DNA of 64,000 bases, taken from Flavobacteriales bacterium (GTDB lineage: Bacteria > Bacteroidota > Bacteroidia > Flavobacteriales_E > Vicingaceae). Of the stretch, positions 1 through 8,767 are shown one piece after another. Under the pieces are notes generated by a model. It saw only the letters and a program-made list of their open reading frames with translations. It ran no database searches and was not told where the DNA came from. A program made the position numbers and the translations under genes. The stretch is from assembly GCA_018608405.1 (NCBI GenBank), contig JABAZP010000038.1:21338-85337 (forward strand), written 5' to 3'. The number at the start of each line of letters is the position of its first letter. The stretch's first letter is position 1.

Positions 1-348
1 GTCGGCATCGTCGAGCGTGAAGACAAGGTCTAAGGTTTGTTCTTTGAATTTTATAGCCTGATGAAAATAGGTAGTCTCTGCAGTTTCTCTTGCCTTAAAC
101 TCTAAGATTTCATTGATCGCTCCAAACTGGGGAGTGAGCGTCGAAAAACTTTTCTCCAACCTCGTCGAAGGCAAAACGGTGGCCAATTCTTCAGAAAAAA
201 GTTGATGGATGCTTTCAAAATCATTTGATTTTAAATATTCTGCTGCTTCTTTTCCCAATTTTCGAGCTGCAGCTAAGCTATCCGTTTGTGCTTCACTTTG
301 AGCAATTAAACCTGTAATTAGTAATGCAAAAACGAACAGTTTTCTCAT
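1..348 (-). CDS. Secreted DUF3887-like protein, C-terminus outside window
   Basis: The reading frame starts at an ATG ending at 348 and is open for 116 codons to the window edge, so the C-terminus is missing. The first 20 or so residues (MRKLFVFALLITGLIAQSEA) form a signal peptide with a likely cut before QTDSL. The mature part (KLGKEAAEYLKSNDFESIHQ, then ELATVLPSTRLEK) looks like the alpha+beta DUF3887 domain, which often precedes an alpha/beta-hydrolase in Bacteroidota and Firmicutes. Whether a hydrolase follows cannot be seen. It is divergent from typA with about 200 bp between them. The family call rests on general pattern recognition and is moderate; the gene itself is clear. Confidence 0.7.
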   Translation of the reverse strand, partial: MRKLFVFALLITGLIAQSEAQTDSLAAARKLGKEAAEYLKSNDFESIHQLFSEELATVLPSTRLEKSFSTLTPQFGAINEILEFKARETAETTYFHQAIKFKEQTLDLVFTLDDAD

Positions 349-440
349 GATTTAAGCTTTGAAACAAACTTAACTATTCTTTTAGCAAAGCCTTCTCTAA
401 CACTGCAAATAATAAAGCCCATTATTAAGTAGAATTAAAC

Positions 441-448
441 TACTTTTG
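441..448 (+). promoter_or_regulatory. -7 promoter element upstream of typA
   Basis: TACTTTTG is an exact match to the Bacteroidota -7 box TAnnTTTG. No convincing -33 TTTG is seen 19 bp upstream. Transcription would start near 455 and leave a leader of about 90 nt before typA. Confidence 0.45.
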
Positions 449-544
449 CACCCTTAAAAACACAGGCGATATTTAGTTGTAGTGCTCGATTCAAAAAATT
501 ATTAATGAGCATTTTAGGTTAATCGCCACCATTAGAATTACATT

Positions 545-2341
545 ATGAAATTAAGAAACATCGCTATTATTGCTCACGTTGACCACGGTAAAACGACGTT
601 GGTTGACAAAATGTTATTAGCAGGAAAATTATTTAGCGACCACGAAACTCCAGGTGAGTTAATCATGGATAGCAATGATTTAGAGAAAGAAAGAGGCATC
701 ACCATTTTGGCGAAAAACGTTTCTGTTTTCTACAAAGATTTAAAAATTAACATTATCGATACTCCTGGTCACAGTGACTTTGGTGGAGAAGTGGAAAGGG
801 TATTGAACATGGCTGATGGAGTATTGCTTTTAGTAGATGCTTTTGAAGGACCCATGCCTCAAACAAGATTTGTTTTGCAAAAAGCAATTGAATTGGGCCT
901 AAAGCCAATTGTTGTGGTAAACAAGGTAGATAAGGAAAACTGTACACCTGATATCGCACAAGAGAAAGTATTCGATTTGATGTTTAACCTGGGTGCAACG
1001 GAGGAGCAATTGGACTTCCCAACCATTTATGGTTCAGCGAAACAAGGTTGGATGAGTGACGATTACAAAAAGCCAACTGACAACATTATTCCTTTAATGG
1101 ATTCTATTGTTGAGCACATTCCTGCGCCTCAGCCACCTGAAGGAAATACTCAAATGTTGATTACTTCATTGGACTATTCTTCATTTATTGGGAGAATTGC
1201 TATTGGAAGACTACACAGAGGACAGTTAACAGTGAATCAGCAAGTTGCCATGGTGAAACGAGATGGTTCTACCAGTAAAAGTAAAATCAAAGAACTTTAC
1301 GTATTCGAAGGAATGGGTAAAGTGAAAGTAGATACCGTTGAAGCAGGGGATATTTGTGCGATTGTTGGTTTAGAAGGATTTGAAATTGGCGATACTGTTG
1401 CCGATCTTGAGAATCCTGAAGCTTTAGCATCAATTAAGATTGACGAGCCTACCATGAGTATGTTGTTCACCATTAACGATTCTCCTTTCTTTGGTAAAGA
1501 AGGAAAGTTTGTTACTTCTAGACACATTAAGGATAGATTAGACAAGGAGTTAGAAAAGAACTTAGCACTTCGTGTTGAAGATACAGGTTCAGCAGACTCG
1601 CACAATGTTTTTGGTAGAGGAGTACTTCACTTATCTGTTTTAATTGAAACAATGAGAAGAGAAGGATACGAGCTTCAAATTGGTCAGCCACAGGTTATTA
1701 TTAAAGAAATTGACGGTAAGAAGCATGAGCCGATTGAAGAATTGACTATTGATTTACCGGAAGAGGTAAGTGGAAAAGCAATTGAAATTGTAAATCAGCG
1801 AAAAGGGGAAATGTTAAACATGGAACCAAAAGGTGACCGAATGATTTTAGATTTTGAAATTCCATCAAGAGGAATTATCGGATTAAGAAATTACTTATTG
1901 ACAGCAACTGCAGGAGAGGCGATTATGTCTCACCGATTTAAAGAGTTTCAGCCTTACAAAGGTGTTATTCCAGGTCGTCAGAACGGTTCATTGATTTCTA
2001 TGGAAACTGGTAAAGCAATTCCATTCTCATTGAATAACTTGCAAGACAGAGGTAAGTTCTTTGTTGATCCTAACGAAGAGATTTATGGCGGTCAAGTTGT
2101 TGGAGAGAACAGCAGAGCAGGGGATTTGGTGATTAATCTAACCAAAGCAAAGAAAATGTCGAACATGCGTTCTTCAGGAGCGGATGATAAAGTTAGAATT
2201 GCTCCAGCAAAGAAATTTTCATTAGAAGAGGCATTAGAATACATTCAAGGTGATGAGTACGTAGAAGTAACGCCAGAGTCATTACGAGTTCGTAAAGTAA
2301 TGTTGAACGAAACAGATCGAAAAAGAGCAGGTAAGAGTTAA
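545..2341 (+). CDS. typA: Translational GTPase TypA/BipA
   Basis: This is a full-length (598 aa) TypA/BipA, a ribosome-binding GTPase of the EF-G family involved in 50S assembly and stress or cold adaptation. The G domain shows the P-loop AHVDHGKTTL (about residues 10-19), the switch-I region ending KERGITI, DTPGH (about 73-77) and NKVD (about 127-130). EF-G-like domains II, III and V follow, and the TypA-specific C-terminal domain includes GGQVVGENSRAGDLVIN. The ATG gives the usual TypA start (MKLRNIAIIAHVDHGKTT). The gene is monocistronic: it has its own predicted promoter and is followed by a strong intrinsic terminator. Confidence 0.97.
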   Translation: MKLRNIAIIAHVDHGKTTLVDKMLLAGKLFSDHETPGELIMDSNDLEKERGITILAKNVSVFYKDLKINIIDTPGHSDFGGEVERVLNMADGVLLLVDAFEGPMPQTRFVLQKAIELGLKPIVVVNKVDKENCTPDIAQEKVFDLMFNLGATEEQLDFPTIYGSAKQGWMSDDYKKPTDNIIPLMDSIVEHIPAPQPPEGNTQMLITSLDYSSFIGRIAIGRLHRGQLTVNQQVAMVKRDGSTSKSKIKELYVFEGMGKVKVDTVEAGDICAIVGLEGFEIGDTVADLENPEALASIKIDEPTMSMLFTINDSPFFGKEGKFVTSRHIKDRLDKELEKNLALRVEDTGSADSHNVFGRGVLHLSVLIETMRREGYELQIGQPQVIIKEIDGKKHEPIEELTIDLPEEVSGKAIEIVNQRKGEMLNMEPKGDRMILDFEIPSRGIIGLRNYLLTATAGEAIMSHRFKEFQPYKGVIPGRQNGSLISMETGKAIPFSLNNLQDRGKFFVDPNEEIYGGQVVGENSRAGDLVINLTKAKKMSNMRSSGADDKVRIAPAKKFSLEEALEYIQGDEYVEVTPESLRVRKVMLNETDRKRAGKS

Positions 2342-2359
2342 GGACTACCCTTCTTATTA

Positions 2360-2398
2360 AAAAAGCCTGAAACGACCATGGTTGTTTCAGGCTTTTTT
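2360..2398 (+). terminator. Intrinsic terminator after typA
   Basis: An 11-bp perfect stem (AAGCCTGAAAC with GTTTCAGGCTT) encloses a 10-nt loop and is followed by a T run, about 20 nt after the typA stop codon. Confidence 0.9.
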
Positions 2399-2460
2399 GT
2401 TTGCAATTAGTCCAAGACTTGGCGCAGCATTCTTTAATTTTACACCTTGAGAAATAAATC

Positions 2461-2925
2461 ATGAAACCCCAACTTAAACTATTTCTGCTTTTTCTATTGT
2501 TCAACTTTGGAGGTTTGGCTTTAGGATCGTATTTGCAAGGTAGCATTGCAGATAACGAGTGGTATGCCGGTTTAAATAGAGCGCCTTGGACGCCACCAGG
2601 TTGGGTGTTTGGAGCAGCTTGGTTTGTAATCATGTTGGCGTATTCGTATTATTTGAGTCAATTATCCGTAACTATTAATCATCGGTTCATTTCATTGCTC
2701 TATGCCGTATCGTGGATCTTAAATGTAGCTTGGAGCCCTTTGTTTTTTAGGTTTCATGCAATGCAATTCGCGTTGCTTGTGTTAGGGTTGCTGTTTGCAA
2801 GTATTCTTACGTTTTTTCTATTCTTTGGAAGACGAATGGGCGAATTAAGCTTTTTGCTGTTGCCTTATTTGGTTTGGCTAGGTATTGCATTTTCACTGAA
2901 TTGGTTTGTTATCTTTAACAATTAA
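2461..2925 (+). CDS. tspO: TspO/MBR family tryptophan-rich sensory protein
   Basis: A 154-aa integral membrane protein with five predicted helices, the usual size for bacterial TspO. Family signatures are present: WYAGLNRAPWTPPGWVFG after helix 1, WSPLFF in the middle and YLVWLGIAFSLNW in the last helix. Members bind porphyrins and related tetrapyrroles and modulate tetrapyrrole or stress responses; the substrate here is not determined. The stop codon lies one base before the ATG of the next gene, so the two are probably co-transcribed. Confidence 0.92.
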   Translation: MKPQLKLFLLFLLFNFGGLALGSYLQGSIADNEWYAGLNRAPWTPPGWVFGAAWFVIMLAYSYYLSQLSVTINHRFISLLYAVSWILNVAWSPLFFRFHAMQFALLVLGLLFASILTFFLFFGRRMGELSFLLLPYLVWLGIAFSLNWFVIFNN

Positions 2926-2926
2926 C

Positions 2927-3826
2927 ATGAAAGCATTTCGGCTAATTCTACTCTCTTTACTATTGCTTGCTGCAGGTTACAACGTCTTCTTATGGACTAT
3001 TACTTTCGACAAAACGAGTTTGGAGAACTTGAATGGTGGTGAGGTTCAAGTGATTGGTCACAGCGGTGTAGGGTTTGCATCTTTATTTCCATTTAAATAC
3101 TTTCCTTCAAATAGTTATGGTTCTATATCTAAAGTGTTAGATGAATACGGTGCGTATGGTGTAGAAGTGGACCTTCATTTAACTGCAGACAAACAATTTG
3201 TTTTATTTCACGATGGCAAGCTGGATAATAAAACTAAATTATCGGGATGCACAGGCGATAAAACGTTAGCAGAGTTAACGCAAACCAAGTATGAGTTAGG
3301 TTTTCCCTTTGATTGGTTTCAATCGGAACGAATTATAGGTTTAGCTGAATTAATCGATAGTCTGCATAAGCGAAAGGAATTTCCAATGCTACACCTAGAT
3401 GTAAGAAACTGGAATGAATGCAACACACCGCAGGAAAACGGTGTTTTAGAAGGAGAAATAGCTGTAGAGTTAATAAAGTTATTGAATGCTAAAAAAGTCC
3501 CAGCCAATAAAGTTCTAATCATCTCACTTTCTCAGAACTTACTCCTGAAATTAAAGGAACTTAAAAATCCGTATCCCGTTTCTTTTGAGATTGTAGGCGA
3601 GGGGCCTCAATTTCTTGAATGGGCCGTTGAATATGGCGTGCAATCAATTACGGTAAAACCACGGTTGCTAACAAAAGAGATGTCTAAGAAGGCGCATGGT
3701 GCAGGATTGGAAGTAATCACCTTTGGTGCAAAAAGTAAAAGTGGGAACAAGAAACTACTAGAGCTTCACCCAGATGTTATTCAAACGGATAATATTCCTG
3801 CATTGAAGGAATTGATGGGGTATTGA
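2927..3826 (+). CDS. Glycerophosphodiester phosphodiesterase-like protein
   Basis: A TIM-barrel GDPD-family protein (PI-PLC superfamily) of 299 aa. I chose the ATG at 2927 (MKAFRLILLSLLLLAAGYNV), which gives an N-terminal membrane anchor or signal segment and starts 1 nt after tspO. Family features seen: GVEVDLHLTAD with the metal-binding Glu and Asp, FVLFHDGKLD with the catalytic His, and DVIQTDNIPAL near the C-terminus. The usual HRG at the first strand is HSG, so the conserved catalytic-site Arg is missing. Known family members hydrolyse glycerophosphodiesters from phospholipid turnover; activity here is uncertain because of that substitution. Confidence 0.8.
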   Translation: MKAFRLILLSLLLLAAGYNVFLWTITFDKTSLENLNGGEVQVIGHSGVGFASLFPFKYFPSNSYGSISKVLDEYGAYGVEVDLHLTADKQFVLFHDGKLDNKTKLSGCTGDKTLAELTQTKYELGFPFDWFQSERIIGLAELIDSLHKRKEFPMLHLDVRNWNECNTPQENGVLEGEIAVELIKLLNAKKVPANKVLIISLSQNLLLKLKELKNPYPVSFEIVGEGPQFLEWAVEYGVQSITVKPRLLTKEMSKKAHGAGLEVITFGAKSKSGNKKLLELHPDVIQTDNIPALKELMGY

Positions 3827-3928
3827 AAAAGCCAACACCTGGTATTCGAGGTAAAGTCTCTGTGGCTTGCTTAGAATAGCTCTGGACGTGGATCTTACTG
3901 AATTGTAAATAGCTCAATTTACCTGTAG

Positions 3929-4502
3929 CTATTCGTTGACGCAGTTTTTGTTGTAATAGTCGACAATTTCAAACGCATACTTGAAATAATTTTGCTCGAT
4001 CTTTTTTTGAATATCCGGACAGTCAGAAAAATAAGAAATCAGCGCTTTACTCTTTAAACCGAATAATGGTCCGGCATCTGCTCGAATAAAAAAATCATCT
4101 TCCGTTTTTTTAATCAAATCACAGGACCATAAATTGTTATTATACTCATCGTAGAAGTCCAAATAATAATGTGACAAATTTCCCTGATGTTCTATTCGAA
4201 GAAAAAAAAGTTCATCATATTCATCTAAAATATATATGGTATTTCCCAGTTTCTAACCAGTCACCCGCCAAATTTGCGATCATAGTTAACGCCATAATAC
4301 TGGGCTTTGTCCCATTCCGAAGTACGTTTGCTATGTCTGATTTATTCTTTTTAATCGCAAGGTCAATTTGAGGTTTAAGAATGGGTACACACGAAGTAGT
4401 TGATATAAACTCATCACTGTCGTACTTTTTCCATAATAAATCTAACTCTAAAATCAGATGTTGAACTTCTTTAGGATAAAAGAGTAATTGGAGTCTATTC
4501 AT
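3929..4502 (-). pseudogene. Small hypothetical gene broken by a frameshift
   Basis: Two reading frames join into one coherent protein of about 190 aa if one base is removed near 4235. The first part (4502 down to 4221) begins MNRLQLLFYPKEVQHLILEL and runs to GDWLETGKY. In the shifted frame it continues IYILDEYDELFFLRIEHQG into NLSHYYLDFYDEYNNN and ends at 3929. The continuation has no start codon of its own near the join, which argues for one original gene. I do not recognise the family. The protein is soluble, acidic and aromatic-rich with no signal peptide. The change may be real or a consensus error. Confidence 0.65.
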
Positions 4503-4869
4503 GTCGTTTCTTTTTAATGTGCGCCAACACCCAAATAAACGGAAAGGTGCGTTTATTTCCCTTATGTCCGCCGCTGTTTATTGGTTAATAAAGATAATCA
4601 ATTACTTGAAATTCAAAGATAAATTATAGCGTTGTTGTTAACAGCTTTTGAACAGAGGGAAGGTCAATTAATAATTACGAATGAATGGGGGAATGAGGAC
4701 TTCGACTATTCCGCCTGCGGACGGACAAGCTGCTCAGTCTGACAAATATGTGTAGAATGGGGAGTGAGAAATGAAGAATGAGGAGTGAAGAATTAATATA
4801 CTTTACAACACTAATAACTTCACAATTAACCAATTCGTAATTAAAAGATTTGTAATTCGTAATTGAGCT
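4503..4869. repeat. Gene-free stretch with degenerate intergenic repeats
   Basis: No coding region is visible in these 367 bp. From about 4672 the sequence is repetitive. GAATG(G)GG and GAATGAGG units recur, with a CTTCGAC...GCTCAGTCTGACA segment split by a GC-rich insert. Then come two copies of ATTCGTAATT just before the ABC-F stop codon. The same kinds of words recur around 12280-12357, again at the 3' end of a minus-strand gene. This looks like a decayed dispersed intergenic repeat. Confidence 0.5.
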
Positions 4870-6540
<1,671 letters not shown>

Positions 6541-6566
6541 TCATCATTTATCTTGTTGAAGAAAAC

Positions 6567-7640
6567 ATGAGAATAGGTTTGCTTATAACATTACTGATGG
6601 TGTCCGTAATATCTTGCAAAGTACCGTATAGCAAGAAAGATGTTTTTGAGGAGAAGGCTAGTTTACCAAAAGACGAAGCACCTCATTTTAAAAATTCATT
6701 GGAGTGGTTGTACTTTACAGGACATTTAACCGATGAAGAGAAAGAAAAAACAATAGGAGTGGAGTACGTTGTTTTTCATTTTAATCCGACCAACGCAAAG
6801 GGAGGTTGGATGGTAAACATGGCAGTTAGCGATCCAGAAAACGAAGCATTTTATTACGATCATAAATTTTTTCCTAAATCGAAACACGAATTTGAAGACC
6901 TACCGTTAAATTTTAATTGGTCGAAAAGGCAATTCAATTCTAGCCTGCAAGGTCAAAGTGGTAACTATCAAATTGAAGCACAATTTTCAAAGGATTCCAT
7001 TGCTATGAATCTATCAACTAGGGCAGAGAAGGAGGTGGTGCTGCACGATGGTGTAGGGTATGAAAATTATGGAGATTTAGCCAAAGCAGGTTACTATAGC
7101 TTTCCTCGTTTGAAAGCGAAGGGAGACATCAATTTAAACGGAGAAACATACAACGTAAACGGTAATTTATGGTATGATCGCCAGTGGAATTGCAGTGGAG
7201 TTTTTGATAAGAAGGTAGCCTGGGATTGGTTTTCCATTCAATTTGAAGAAACAGAATCGGAGTTAATGTTATACCGACTGTACAGTTTGAAGGACAGCAC
7301 GGTCATTTTTGGTGGAACGTATACCAATGCAAAGAACGAGAGTGTTTATTTAGAAAATGACGAAATAAACATAGAAGAATTGGCCTATTGGAAAAGCCCT
7401 TCTTCAGATGCTAATTACCCGATAGAATGGAAATTGGAAGTTCCGTCTTTAGAAATTTCAACGAACTTAAAAACCTTGTTTCCAAATCAAGAGCTAGAGT
7501 TAAAGTTTGGACCTCTAACAAAATTCTATTATTGGGAGGGAATGTGCGAAGCCACAGGAACCATTCAGGAACAAGAAGTGACCGGCACTTCTTACGTAGA
7601 AATGACCAATCGCTTCAGAATTAAAGAATCTAAAAAGTAG
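6567..7640 (+). CDS. Lipoprotein with CrtC/AttH lipocalin-like domain
   Basis: A 357-aa predicted lipoprotein: signal MRIGLLITLLMVSVISC with the lipobox Cys at about residue 17. The body resembles the lipocalin-like AttH/CrtC (carotenoid 1,2-hydratase-related) domain: EWLYFTGHL near the N-terminus, a repeated beta-strand pattern, and GNLWYDRQWN at the position of the family's W-D-x-x-(W/F) motif. Many members have no known substrate, so a carotenoid role should not be assumed. It reads away from the ABC-F gene, and LysE follows 33 bp later on the same strand. Confidence 0.72.
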   Translation: MRIGLLITLLMVSVISCKVPYSKKDVFEEKASLPKDEAPHFKNSLEWLYFTGHLTDEEKEKTIGVEYVVFHFNPTNAKGGWMVNMAVSDPENEAFYYDHKFFPKSKHEFEDLPLNFNWSKRQFNSSLQGQSGNYQIEAQFSKDSIAMNLSTRAEKEVVLHDGVGYENYGDLAKAGYYSFPRLKAKGDINLNGETYNVNGNLWYDRQWNCSGVFDKKVAWDWFSIQFEETESELMLYRLYSLKDSTVIFGGTYTNAKNESVYLENDEINIEELAYWKSPSSDANYPIEWKLEVPSLEISTNLKTLFPNQELELKFGPLTKFYYWEGMCEATGTIQEQEVTGTSYVEMTNRFRIKESKK

Positions 7641-7673
7641 AAACCACACTAAGTTTCTTGCTTTATTTGCACT

Positions 7674-8285
7674 GTGGAAATACCTGTTTTCTTATCGTTT
7701 TGTTTAGCATCCTTTTTAATGGCGTTAATGCCGGGACCGGATAATATTTTTGTACTGACTGAAAGTATTGCGAAAGGTGCACGAAACGGAATTTTAATTG
7801 CTTTTGGATTGAACTCTGGAGTTTTGGTTCATACACTAGCTGCAGCAACAGGTGTTTCATTGATCTTAAAACAATCAGAGTTGGCGTTCTTAATCATTCA
7901 ATACGCCGGAGCGGGTTACCTTCTTTATTTGGCCTACCTGTCAGCAAAGGAGAAAGTAGCTCCATTTGAGTCAAAAGAAAATCAGCAGCAAGGAAGTTTT
8001 ACTTTATTCCGAACAGGTTTTATCATGAATGTGTTAAACCCTAAAGTGTCCTTATTTTTTATCGCTTTTTTGCCACAGTTTGTTGAGCCCTCGGCCGGTA
8101 ACGTTACCTTTCAAATGGTAATTATGGGCGTTGCTTTTATGGTAATTGGTTTTTTAACGTTTAGCAGCTTTGCGTTGCTTGCGCATCAATTGAGGAAGCC
8201 GCTTAATAGTTTAAAAGTATTGGTTTGGATTAAATGGGCAAAAGTAGCGGTGTTAATTGGACTAGCTATTTACCTCTTTATTTAA
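7674..8285 (+). CDS. LysE/RhtB family exporter
   Basis: A 203-aa inner-membrane exporter of the LysE superfamily with about six helices. The family signature is present: LMALMPGPDNIFVLTESIAKGARNG split over helix 1 and loop, GAGYLLYLAY in helix 3, and FIMNVLNPKVSLFFIAFLPQF in the middle. Members export amino acids or related metabolites; the substrate is not evident. The only suitable start is GTG at 7674 (MEIPVFLSFCLA). The sequence TTTATTTG a few bases upstream is one mismatch from a -7 box, so a nearly leaderless transcript is possible. Confidence 0.9.
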   Translation: MEIPVFLSFCLASFLMALMPGPDNIFVLTESIAKGARNGILIAFGLNSGVLVHTLAAATGVSLILKQSELAFLIIQYAGAGYLLYLAYLSAKEKVAPFESKENQQQGSFTLFRTGFIMNVLNPKVSLFFIAFLPQFVEPSAGNVTFQMVIMGVAFMVIGFLTFSSFALLAHQLRKPLNSLKVLVWIKWAKVAVLIGLAIYLFI

Positions 8286-8288
8286 AAA

Positions 8289-8663
8289 ATGAAATACAGC
8301 ATCATTGTCTTTATGCTAGTTCGGTCACTATCATTGTTTACTGCTTGCCGGTCTATAGATAACCAAAAAACTCCTACAAAAAATATCGTTTTAACAGCCA
8401 GTAAGAAAGAAGCAGCAAGTCTTCACCTGCTTGAATTGTACGCAGACAATTCGTTTACATTTACCAATGCAGGAATGTTGAATGCTAGGAATTATAAAGG
8501 TTCTTACCAAATCAGTGCGGATACTATTCTTCTGAAATACACAGGAATTGAGCCAAAAGTTTTAGGAAAACAATTTCTATTTGCTCAGGACGAATTAGTT
8601 TCTATTGACCAGAAAAAAAGACTTCGTATTGATTCTATGGCGACAGATTTTATGAATCGTTAA
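8289..8663 (+). CDS. Small hypothetical lipoprotein
   Basis: A 124-aa protein starting 3 nt after the LysE-family stop, so likely in the same transcript. The N-terminus MKYSIIVFMLVRSLSLFTAC is a signal peptide ending in a lipobox-like LFTAC. The mature part is rich in beta-strand pattern (LELYADNSFTFTNAGMLN, YKGSYQISADTILLKYTG), like the small 'copper resistance NlpE-like or META-like' strand proteins of this phylum, but I cannot assign a family. Confidence 0.72.
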   Translation: MKYSIIVFMLVRSLSLFTACRSIDNQKTPTKNIVLTASKKEAASLHLLELYADNSFTFTNAGMLNARNYKGSYQISADTILLKYTGIEPKVLGKQFLFAQDELVSIDQKKRLRIDSMATDFMNR

Positions 8664-8767
8664 AATGAATGCATCGGATTAGTGTTATTTTTAAACCATG
8701 AAACTTTACGAAGAGCGAACTTAGAAGGGTTTTTAAAATTAGAGTTTAGAGATAATAATAGAAGCGA

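Noticed and set aside
2193..2633. 146-codon minus-strand frame across the typA end and tspO start
   Set aside because: It crosses a strong terminator and two real genes on the other strand; no recognisable protein features.
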